NCBI GenBank assembly: GCA_902362715.1
Contig: CABIXN010000002.1
Location: 124,001-188,000 of the forward strand
Direction of reading: 5' to 3'
Source of the DNA: Lachnospiraceae bacterium
GTDB lineage: Bacteria; Bacillota; Clostridia; Lachnospirales; Lachnospiraceae
DNA: 64,000 nt
In this document: positions 17,385 to 24,622 of the stretch, one piece after another
How the letters are laid out: each line of letters opens with the position of its first letter
Position numbering within the stretch: position 1 is the first letter of the stretch
The notes under the pieces: model-generated
What the model was told of the DNA's origin: nothing
Database searches by the model: none
The model's input: only the letters and a program-made list of their open reading frames with translations
Program-made: the position numbers and the translations under genes

Positions 17385-17404
17385 GCAGGAGGAAATAAAG
17401 AAAA

Positions 17405-18292
17405 ATGGCTGATAATATTGGAAATAAACCAAGTAAAGATTATTATCTGGATGTACCAGTGGAAACAGAAGGATTTTTTCTGAAAGGACTTAATAATAAT
17501 GATTTTGGAATCAAAAATCGTCTGTCCCGTATTTTTAATCCAAAGTCAAAGAATGCAGTGGTGTTGGCTTTTGATCATGGTTATATTATGGGATCTACGG
17601 CAGGTCTGGAAAGAATGGATGTGACCATCAAACCTCTGGTACCATATGTGGATGTGCTGATGGGGACCAGAGGGGCGATTCGCTCCAGTTTTTCCCCTGC
17701 CATGGATCAGGCGATTTGTTTGCGGGCCACTCATGATGCATCTGTATTATATGATGATATGAGCATTGGAAACGGTGCGGGAGTGGAAATGGAGGATGCA
17801 ATCAGGATGAATGCTTCGGCAGTAGCTGTCCAGACTTTTATTGGATCGCCGGGAGAGACGGCGTCCCTGGAGACACTGTGCCGATATGTGGATGCAGGAG
17901 ACCGCTATGGGATGCCGGTGCTGGGTGTGGTTGCGGTAGGAAAGCAGATGGAGCGTAACGCTAAGTTTTTCCTGCTGGCAACAAGGATTCTGGCAGAGCA
18001 TGGGGCGCATTTTATAAAGACGTATTATTGTGAGGATTTTGAAAAAGTTACAGCTGCGTGTCCGGTGCCTATAATCATTGCGGGAGGTAAAAAGTTACCT
18101 GAAGCAGAGGCGTTGAGTATGGCATATCGTGCAATTAGTCAGGGCGCCCATGGAGTAGATATGGGAAGAAATATTTTTCAAAGCGAGGATCCGGTGGCAA
18201 TGGCGCAGGCAGTAGGTAAAATTGTCCATGAAGGCTATACAGACCGGGAAGCATATGAATTTTTCCAGGATAGGAAGAGGTCTTTGAAGTAA
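17405..18292 (+). CDS. LsrF-like class I aldolase/thiolase
   Basis: The 295-residue TIM-barrel protein of the DeoC/FbaB/LsrF family is close to LsrF throughout by eye: RLSRIFNPK, VLAFDHGY, GLER, FIKTYY with Schiff-base Lys205, IIIAGGKKLP and GVDMGRNIFQS. LsrF transfers the acetyl group of phosphorylated AI-2 (3-hydroxy-2,4-pentanedione 5-phosphate) to CoA, giving dihydroxyacetone phosphate and acetyl-CoA. Here lsrK and lsrG are missing and DhaK/DhaL replace the kinase, so the substrate is likely an analogous short phospho-ketose or phospho-diketone. The start follows AGGAGG. Confidence 0.88.
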   Translation: MADNIGNKPSKDYYLDVPVETEGFFLKGLNNNDFGIKNRLSRIFNPKSKNAVVLAFDHGYIMGSTAGLERMDVTIKPLVPYVDVLMGTRGAIRSSFSPAMDQAICLRATHDASVLYDDMSIGNGAGVEMEDAIRMNASAVAVQTFIGSPGETASLETLCRYVDAGDRYGMPVLGVVAVGKQMERNAKFFLLATRILAEHGAHFIKTYYCEDFEKVTAACPVPIIIAGGKKLPEAEALSMAYRAISQGAHGVDMGRNIFQSEDPVAMAQAVGKIVHEGYTDREAYEFFQDRKRSLK

Positions 18293-18314
18293 AAGAAAAA
18301 TGGAGGGATGAAAG

Positions 18315-18641
18315 ATGGCAGCTATGTATATGCATCTGGGTATTCCGGTGACAGCAAAGAAACCGAATATGATATATAATGAGCAGTTGAAATTTTGGGC
18401 AAATACAGATGTGGACAGCTACGATTATAAAATTGAATATCTGAAATTTGAAGAAGGAACGCCCTTTCCGGAGATAATGCATAGAAGTCCTCATGTGGCA
18501 TATCAGGTAGATAATATGCTTCCTTATCTGGAGGATGCTGACAGAATTATTTTTGAGCCTATGGAACTGGATGGACAGATGAAAATTGCATTTATTATGA
18601 AAGATAATACAATTATTGAGCTGGTAGAGATAACAGTGTAG
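18315..18641 (+). CDS. Small VOC-fold-like protein, last gene of the operon
   Basis: The 108-residue product is not firmly recognised. The pattern resembles half of a vicinal-oxygen-chelate (glyoxalase/lactoylglutathione-lyase-like) fold: YMHLGIPVTAKK at the start, SPHVAYQVDNM in the middle and TIIELVEI at the end, where metal ligands His, His and Glu would fall in VOC enzymes. In lsr operons the gene after lsrF encodes a small isomerase, LsrG; this protein has the same position but a different sequence. An epimerase or isomerase role is a reasonable guess. GGAGGG precedes the start. Confidence 0.65.
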   Translation: MAAMYMHLGIPVTAKKPNMIYNEQLKFWANTDVDSYDYKIEYLKFEEGTPFPEIMHRSPHVAYQVDNMLPYLEDADRIIFEPMELDGQMKIAFIMKDNTIIELVEITV

Positions 18642-18679
18642 AGAACGCTTAGTCACAATTTTATGTTTTTTCCAAAAAG

Positions 18680-18712
18680 CTGCCGGACAGAGGTGAGAGC
18701 TCTGTCCGGCAG
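18680..18712. terminator. Bidirectional terminator between the catabolic operon and its regulator
   Basis: A perfect 13-bp stem CTGCCGGACAGAG/CTCTGTCCGGCAG has a 7-base loop. T-rich sequence lies on the right for the plus strand (TTGTTAT), and CTTTTT follows on the minus strand for the convergent regulator gene. Confidence 0.92.
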
Positions 18713-18715
18713 TTG

Positions 18716-19426
18716 TTATATCAGATATTCGTCGGAAGCTAATTTAGAAAGTGCTTTTGAATCTTTTACAATATAGCCTTTTTCATATTTTTCCAGAATA
18801 TTGCTCTCTTTTAAATCCTTCAGGGTCCGCTGCAGATGCCGGTAACTGGTGCCCAGCAGTTCTGCTGTTTCAGACAGATTTTCATTGAAGTAGGAATATT
18901 CCGTTCCTTCTATATTGATTTTTTTGGAAATAAAGCTTAGATAAGAGCACAGCCTGTTTTCCAGAGGATAGTTCATGTTTAATGCAGCATTGCTTGTAAA
19001 TACATAAATCTTTTTTGCCAGCAGTGTGCCAATGTGTTTCAGAAAAACAGAATCCTGAAAGAGAAGTTCCTGAGTAAAAGTCAGAGGCAGAGCAATAGCA
19101 TAAGATTCGTTGACAGCCTGAATAGTAATAAAGGGATTCGTAATGTTAAAAAGCTCCAGATCACCAAAAAAAGAGATTCCGGTAATCAGATTTAAAAGCT
19201 GCTGTTTACCGTTTCGAAGTAGAGAGCAGACTTTTACTTTACCGTTGAGAAAGATGTACATATACTGAATGTTGCCCCTTTCAGTAAAGATATATTCGTC
19301 TCTGGCAAATTTTGTAACAGTCATATATTTATAATGTTCAGGAAAGTATTCATCAGAAAAATAATCTTTTAACCGGTATTTTTTAATATAGTAATCAAGT
19401 TTGTTTTTGTCACTGATAAATTCCAT
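18716..19426 (-). CDS. Crp/Fnr-family transcriptional regulator (YeiL-like), proposed activator of the local regulon
   Basis: The 236-residue protein has an N-terminal cyclic-nucleotide-binding-type beta barrel (ERGNIQYMYIFLNGKVKVCS, GISFFGDLELF), a long dimer helix and a C-terminal helix-turn-helix (LSETAELLGTSYRHLQRTLKDLKES). It has only two cysteines, so it is not an FNR-type 4Fe-4S oxygen sensor; an inducer made by the pathway is more likely. The start at 19426 follows AGGAGG; a farther in-frame ATG at 19447 has no such site. Its own promoter carries TGACATATGTCA centred at -41.5, matching sites before the importer and the catabolic operon, so it is likely self-activating. Confidence 0.88.
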   Translation of the reverse strand: MEFISDKNKLDYYIKKYRLKDYFSDEYFPEHYKYMTVTKFARDEYIFTERGNIQYMYIFLNGKVKVCSLLRNGKQQLLNLITGISFFGDLELFNITNPFITIQAVNESYAIALPLTFTQELLFQDSVFLKHIGTLLAKKIYVFTSNAALNMNYPLENRLCSYLSFISKKINIEGTEYSYFNENLSETAELLGTSYRHLQRTLKDLKESNILEKYEKGYIVKDSKALSKLASDEYLI

Positions 19427-19481
19427 AAAAATTGCCTCCTGATACAAAACGGTACATATAATAGTTTAAGTATTTTTAAAT

Positions 19482-19522
19482 ATTATATCATAAATAAAAA
19501 TTAGATAAAATGACATATGTCA
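19482..19522 (-). promoter_or_regulatory. Promoter and operator of the Crp/Fnr-family regulator gene
   Basis: TGACATATGTCA (19511-19522) is a perfect palindrome. On the minus strand a -10 box TATAAT occupies 19487-19482. With a start near 19475 the operator centre falls at -41.5, as in the two catabolic promoters. No second site occurs 33 bp away here. Confidence 0.78.
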
Positions 19523-19629
19523 TTATTTTCTGATATATAGTCTCTGGTTTTGGGAAAGAAGTCACTCTTTTTATTGACACTATTTTTCCCCGGATGCTAT
19601 AATGCAGAAGTAATTCAATACAGTTATAT

Positions 19630-19743
19630 ACAGGTGCGAGAGCATAAAAGGAAACAGGTGCGAATCCTGTGCAAGGCCGTTACTGTATTTGGGACTGTGG
19701 GAGTAGTTGCTCCCACTGTTTCATAAGTCAGATACTTGCCTGT
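19630..19743 (+). ncRNA. Cobalamin riboswitch
   Basis: The leader of the B12 importer operon has the conserved cobalamin-aptamer blocks in order: ACAGGTGCG at the 5' side of the closing stem, AAGGAAACAGGTGCGAATCC, GCAAGGCCGTTACTGT, an extended GGGAGTAGTTGCTCCC hairpin, and AAGTCAGATAC followed by the closing GCCTGT. It binds adenosyl- or related cobalamin and should switch off the downstream importer. Confidence 0.93.
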
Positions 19744-19810
19744 ATCATTCAGCGTTATTCTGCGGACACCGGAACTAATGTAATTCAGACGAAATCACTG
19801 AACATATATT

Positions 19811-19838
19811 GCCCCCACAGAAGTGGTGGGCTTTTTTT
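19811..19838 (+). terminator. Riboswitch expression-platform terminator
   Basis: GCCCCCAC-AGAA-GTGGTGGGC (one bulged T) is followed by a T7 tract, 68 bases after the cobalamin aptamer and 57 bases before btuF. Regulation is therefore probably by transcription termination. Confidence 0.88.
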
Positions 19839-19895
19839 CTTGATTTTTATTCCGTTTTCCACAGATAACAGCAGCAAAATCAGGAGGGATATTAC

Positions 19896-21023
19896 ATGAA
19901 AAAGAAACTAGCAGCAATTGTGCTGACCTGCGTGTTAGCAATGAGCACCCTGGCCGGCTGTGGGACAAACGGTCAGGAAAACAAAGGAGAATCCGTATCT
20001 TCCGAAACAACAAAGGAGACAAAAGAGGATTCCGGAAAAAAAGAGACTGTCACATTAACAGATAATGTGGGACGAAAAGTAGAGCTGGAATGCCCGGTAG
20101 ACAGCGCTGCCAGCGTACTTCGATATAATAATGAACTGATCCGTGCCTGCGGGGCTATTGATAAAATTGTTTCTGTAGATTTAAACACTGCGCAGGACAG
20201 AGAATATTGGGGCATGTTTGATCCGGACAATGTAATCGGAAAGAGTCAGAGAGAACTGGACTATGAAAAAATAGTTGAACTGAATCCGGAGGTTGTAATT
20301 ATTCCGGATAATGGGGCATATGAGGAAGCAGAAGAGAAGCTGGAACCCTTCGGGATTAAGGTTTTTGTAATTTCCGGATATGATACAGCAGATTTTAAAA
20401 ATCAGGTTGAAAATATAGGTAAAATGTTTGGGGTAGAAGAAAAAGCCCAGGAATTTTATGATTATTTTAATGGTAAACTGGAATATATCAAAAAACAGCT
20501 GGATGGAGTGGAGAAAAGAAGTCTGTACTTTGAGAGCACCTCTCCTCTTACGACGGTGCTGGCTGGAGATCCAATGTATGATATGATTGAGTATGCAGAA
20601 GCAGAGAACATTTTTGCAGTAGATAATGAAAATATCAGTGCCAGTGAAGTAGATCCGGAGGAGGTTATTGCACGGAATCCGGATGTGATCGTGAAACTGG
20701 TAACACCTGCAGAAGCCCTGGCAGGAACCGGGCTGTATGAGCCTCCTACAAAAGATGAGTTTAAGGCAGCATATGAAGATATTACAGGCCGTGCGGGCTG
20801 GGATGGAATTACAGCAGTAAAGAACGATGATATATACTTCATGACACAGTTCAGCCATGGCGGAGCGGGTAAATTGGTAGGTACCTGCTATATTGCAAAA
20901 ATGTTGTATCCGGATTTACTGCCGGATCTTGACCCGGATGAAATTTTCAGGGCATGGATGGAAGATTTCCAGGGATTTAAAGATGTAGACGGACATTTCT
21001 ACAGCGGAAAGGATTTACATTAA
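19896..21023 (+). CDS. btuF: Cobalamin ABC transporter substrate-binding lipoprotein (BtuF-like)
   Basis: The 375-residue product has a lipoprotein signal peptide (hydrophobic stretch ending STLAGCG, lipobox cysteine about residue 24), then a low-complexity charged linker and a type III (FecB/BtuF) binding-protein domain with two lobes joined by a long helix. Family members bind cobalamin, haem or siderophores; the cobalamin riboswitch directly upstream makes B12 or another corrinoid the ligand. RBS is AGGAGGG. It opens a three-gene operon. Confidence 0.9.
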   Translation: MKKKLAAIVLTCVLAMSTLAGCGTNGQENKGESVSSETTKETKEDSGKKETVTLTDNVGRKVELECPVDSAASVLRYNNELIRACGAIDKIVSVDLNTAQDREYWGMFDPDNVIGKSQRELDYEKIVELNPEVVIIPDNGAYEEAEEKLEPFGIKVFVISGYDTADFKNQVENIGKMFGVEEKAQEFYDYFNGKLEYIKKQLDGVEKRSLYFESTSPLTTVLAGDPMYDMIEYAEAENIFAVDNENISASEVDPEEVIARNPDVIVKLVTPAEALAGTGLYEPPTKDEFKAAYEDITGRAGWDGITAVKNDDIYFMTQFSHGGAGKLVGTCYIAKMLYPDLLPDLDPDEIFRAWMEDFQGFKDVDGHFYSGKDLH

Positions 21024-21025
21024 TA

Positions 21026-22090
21026 ATGAAATATCATGATGGGGAGATTCAGCAGGTCTATAAAAAAAGCCGGAAGATAAAATGTCTAATCATTATCGCT
21101 GGTATTGTCCTGATGCTGATTCTGGCTCTGGCTTTTACAACACTTGGGGCTACCGGGGCAGGTATGAAGGAAGTGTTAACTGCTATCTTTCATACAATTG
21201 CAAATGGTGGAGAAATTACTGATAATCAGGAAAAAGTCGTAATTTTGCTGCGGCTGCCCCGGGTTGTTATGGCGATTTTGGCCGGGTTTGGTCTTGCTGT
21301 TTCAGGGGCGGCCATGCAGGCTGCCACAAGAAATCCGCTGGTGAGTCCCTTCACTATCGGTATTTCCAATGCAGCGGCATTTGGGGCCTCCTTATCTATT
21401 GTATTCGGCGTTGGCTTCTTTTCAGGAAGCCAGGCCGGTACTGTGTTTAATGCCTTTTTGTGGGCAGTTGGATGTATGGCGCTGGTATATCTGATTTCCA
21501 TTAAAGTGGGAATGAGTCCGGCGTCTATTGTTCTGACAGGCATTGCTTTGAATTATTTTTTCAGTGCCTGTACTTCTACTATTGAGTTTTTTGCAAATGA
21601 GCATAAACTGGCAGAAGTGGTTCAATGGGCATTTGGAAGTTTAAACGGCAGTCAGTGGAGTGAAGTAATGGTTGTTCTGGTGGTAGTTGCAGTCTGCTGT
21701 ATTGCTATCTATATATTTGCTCCGGCGTTGAATATTATTGCCAGCGGTGATGATGAAGTGGCAAAGTCTTTGGGGATTCATCCGGAGAGAGTCCGAATGG
21801 AAGTGTGCATTCTTGCGGTTTTATCAACCGCAGCGGTTATTAGCTTTACCGGTGTTATCGGGTTTGTGGGACTGGCGGGGCCTCATATTGCCAGAATGAT
21901 AATTGGCAGTGACCACAGATTTCTGCTGCCTTTTTCGGCAATTATTGGAGCGCTCCTGATGCTGGCTGCTGATACAATAGGAAGGTTGATTTTGGCCCCG
22001 GTGATTATGCCTGTTGGTATAGTAATTTCCTTCCTGGGAGTACCGATTTTTATTAATTTAATTCTGACCCAGAGAAAGGGGAGTATGTAG
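21026..22090 (+). CDS. btuC: Cobalamin ABC transporter permease (BtuC/FecCD family)
   Basis: The 354-residue protein has about ten membrane helices and FecCD hallmarks: LRLPRVVMAILAGFGLAVSG, then AATRNPLVSPFTIGIS, and the coupling segment AKSLGIHPERVR. It forms the homodimeric import channel. It starts two bases after the btuF stop and its own stop overlaps the ATPase start, so the three genes are translationally linked. Confidence 0.92.
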   Translation: MKYHDGEIQQVYKKSRKIKCLIIIAGIVLMLILALAFTTLGATGAGMKEVLTAIFHTIANGGEITDNQEKVVILLRLPRVVMAILAGFGLAVSGAAMQAATRNPLVSPFTIGISNAAAFGASLSIVFGVGFFSGSQAGTVFNAFLWAVGCMALVYLISIKVGMSPASIVLTGIALNYFFSACTSTIEFFANEHKLAEVVQWAFGSLNGSQWSEVMVVLVVVAVCCIAIYIFAPALNIIASGDDEVAKSLGIHPERVRMEVCILAVLSTAAVISFTGVIGFVGLAGPHIARMIIGSDHRFLLPFSAIIGALLMLAADTIGRLILAPVIMPVGIVISFLGVPIFINLILTQRKGSM

Positions 22091-22854
22091 TGAGTCTTGA
22101 AGTTCAACAGCTGTCTTTTCGATACGGAAAGAGAAATATATTTGAGAAGATTACATTTTCCCTTGAAGAGGGCAATATGCTTGCGCTTCTTGGTCCAAAT
22201 GGCACTGGTAAAACGACACTTTTAAAGTCGCTGTGCGGTATTTTAAGACCTTATGAGGGAGAGAGCCGGCTGATGGGCAGTAATCTTCTGAAAATGGACA
22301 TTAAAAAGAGGGCCAAACTGGTTGCCTATGTACCCCAGAATACAAATAATACATTCCCAATGCGGGTAATTGACGCGGTGCTGATGGGACGAAAACCCTT
22401 TCAGCGGTTTGGGGTCACAAAGGAAGACGAACAAAAAGCTTTTGAGATTCTAAGGAAAATGGAATTAGAGGACTTCGCTTTTAAGAATATTAACGAGATG
22501 AGCGGCGGAGAACGGCAGCGGGTATTTATTGCAAGGGCATTGTGCCAGGAGCCGGAGCTTTTACTGCTAGACGAGCCTACAAGCAGTATGGATCTTAAAA
22601 ACCAGTTGAGAACCATGGCCCTTGTAAGAAAACTTGTAGATGAACAGAAGCTTTCTGTTATTGTTTCTATACATGATATTAATCTGTCAGCAATGTATTG
22701 TGATAAATTTCTGATGCTCCATCAGGGCAGCATATTTGCCTGTGGCAGCGATGAAGAAGTGCTTAAAAAAGAGCATATAGAAAGTGTTTACGGGGTGGCG
22801 GTGGCCATGGAAGTGATGGAAGATATCCGGCATATGGTATTAAAGAAGATATAG
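22090..22854 (+). CDS. btuD: Cobalamin ABC transporter ATP-binding protein (BtuD-like)
   Basis: The 254-residue single ABC ATPase has Walker A GPNGTGKTT, signature MSGGERQRV, Walker B LLLLDEPTSSMD and the switch histidine in SIHDINLS. It begins with GTG at 22090, overlapping the permease stop by one base. All catalytic residues are present. It energises corrinoid import and completes the operon under the cobalamin riboswitch. Confidence 0.92.
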   Translation: MSLEVQQLSFRYGKRNIFEKITFSLEEGNMLALLGPNGTGKTTLLKSLCGILRPYEGESRLMGSNLLKMDIKKRAKLVAYVPQNTNNTFPMRVIDAVLMGRKPFQRFGVTKEDEQKAFEILRKMELEDFAFKNINEMSGGERQRVFIARALCQEPELLLLDEPTSSMDLKNQLRTMALVRKLVDEQKLSVIVSIHDINLSAMYCDKFLMLHQGSIFACGSDEEVLKKEHIESVYGVAVAMEVMEDIRHMVLKKI

Positions 22855-22991
22855 GTCTTATGAATTACTGTATTTTTATATTATTAGGTATTGGTGGCAT
22901 GGAAATGTGATTTGCACGACGATACGTACTCATGGGAAGTGAAAGCGTGCCGCAGGTGCTGCAGGGGATAGGGGATATGAAAAGCAAAAAA

Positions 22992-23026
22992 ACGGGACGG
23001 ATTCAAAAGAATCGGTCCCGTTTTTT
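22992..23026. terminator. Bidirectional terminator between btuD and the convergent MFS gene
   Basis: ACGGGACGGATTC pairs with GAATCGGTCCCGT (one mismatch) around an AAAA loop, with an A run on the left and T6 on the right. Confidence 0.9.
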
Positions 23027-23039
23027 CATAGAACATTGA

Positions 23040-24305
23040 TTATCTTACATCTTTGTCAATTGGTTTTACTTTCAGCGCCATCATAGCAAGCAGACCACAA
23101 ATAGCCATAACAAACATAACTTTGTATGCGCTCATGTAGTTGAAGTTTGTACCTACAATACCAACAACTGTAATTCCGATACCAGTCATAACAGAGTTTA
23201 ACGGCTGAATAACACGGAATGCATTCTGGAAATCGTAACGTCCCCAGATAGCGGATGTACAGGAAACCATCATATTAGAAGAACCGCCAAGCATAATACC
23301 AAGCAGCGGAAGTGCAACATAATGAAGTGCGTGTACGTCTGTCAGGTTGAACAGTACGGCAACAACTGCAAGAATATTTACAATAATACCTGCAAATTTT
23401 GTTCCAAATTTTGCATCCAGGAAACCAACAAACATAGAACCCGGGATAGCTACAATACCTGCGATTGCAAGCATACCGAGAATTTCATTCATCTGGTATC
23501 CCTGTTCCATAAATTTACCAACAAAGTTGGACATGATACCCATGGAAAGGAATCCGCCGATACCTACTGCAATCCAGAGAATTCACATCCGTCCGCTTGC
23601 AAGACATTTGCCTACGGTCCATTTAGATGTTTTTAAGTATTCAAGGTTTGCTTTATGTTCTTTTTCAGCAGCTTCAAAATCAAAATCTTTGTCATTATCC
23701 GGATAAGCATGTTTCTCTTCCGGGAAATCTTTTACAAAAGCAAAGATAATAATTCCGGCTGCTAATGCAATAATAGCGATGAATATGTAAAAAGAGCTGA
23801 TACCCATTTTACTTACAAATGCGCCGCAGACAGCTGTTGTAGTTGCTGCTGAGAGCGGATAACCTGCTGTACAGATACCCATGGCCACACCACGTTTTTT
23901 CGGGAACCAGTAAGCTAGTACCTGAGAACTTAAAAGCATTGCGCATGCTAATGTTAAAGTATAGCATACAAGATAGCCAACAGCATAAATTGTTACATTT
24001 GTAGCCTGTGACCAGATTACAGAAAATACAGCTACTAAAATCATGGATACAGCCCATGTTTTGCTTGCGGTTTTCAGACTCATAATCTTACCAAGAATGA
24101 TAGAACCGATAATACCACAGATTGTGGCGATGGTGGACATAGAATACAGAACATTTGTATTCAGACCCATTTTTCCGAAAACGCCGATTGTAACGTTTAA
24201 GGAATCGGATGTTAATGCTGAGTACACATAGCAGGAAACGAATGCCAGTATAACGATGACGTAGCCTTTAGCACCCAGATTAAACGAATTAGATTTCTTA
24301 CCCAT
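23040..24305 (-). pseudogene. MFS transporter (OFA/OxlT-like) interrupted by one in-frame TGA
   Basis: A 421-codon frame starts at 24305 and runs to 23040 with one internal stop, TGA at 23585-23583 (codon 241). Both halves are in the same frame and look intact: six N-terminal helices, including a KKRGVAMGICTAGYPLS loop typical of oxalate/formate-antiporter relatives, then six C-terminal helices. The stop falls in the loop between helices 6 and 7 (SGRM-stop-ILWIAVGIGG), where many relatives have a tryptophan; a TGG-to-TGA change is the simplest explanation. Whether the gene is dead, split or read through is open. RBS is AGGAGG. Confidence 0.8.
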
Positions 24306-24376
24306 AAAAGACCTCCTATAAAAAAAATAATAAAATTAGAATATATTTTATTAAAAAAATATAAACTACAAGAAGT

Positions 24377-24405
24377 ATTATATTTTATGCATAATACACT
24401 GTCAA
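24377..24405 (-). promoter_or_regulatory. Sigma-A-type promoter of the MFS transporter gene
   Basis: On the minus strand a perfect TTGACA (24405-24400) is separated by 17 bases from a perfect TATAAT (24382-24377), about 70 bases before the start codon. The promoter is intact although the gene is interrupted. The rest of 24306-24555 is AT-rich, with no gene seen. Confidence 0.82.
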
Positions 24406-24555
24406 GAAAAAAAGTGTATTTTTTACAAAATTCTTAATAAAATCTATCGTAATACAAGGAATTAAAAAAATAAATCTAACAAACATACATGAAAAGAAGG
24501 AAAATTTTGTTGAAATTATACAAAAAACAAGATGAAAAGATTTAGTGAAAACAAA

Positions 24556-24587
24556 AGAGACATCAAAATTGTCCAATTGATGTCTCT
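24556..24587 (-). terminator. Terminator of the mobA-mobB gene
   Basis: The perfect 11-bp stem AGAGACATCAA/TTGATGTCTCT reads on the minus strand into TTTGTTTTC. It lies 36 bases past the stop of the MobA-MobB gene. Confidence 0.82.
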
Positions 24588-24622
24588 AATGTGAGAAACA
24601 AGGGATTAAAGATCTGCTTAAT

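Noticed and set aside
8819..18641. Bacterial microcompartment for the glycyl-radical pathway
   Set aside because: No shell proteins (BMC domain), and no clear encapsulation tail on the enzymes in the window.
23544..23590. Selenocysteine insertion at the in-frame TGA of the MFS gene
   Set aside because: No convincing SECIS hairpin could be folded by eye within 40 bases after the TGA, and the position suits tryptophan. Kept only as a checkable alternative.
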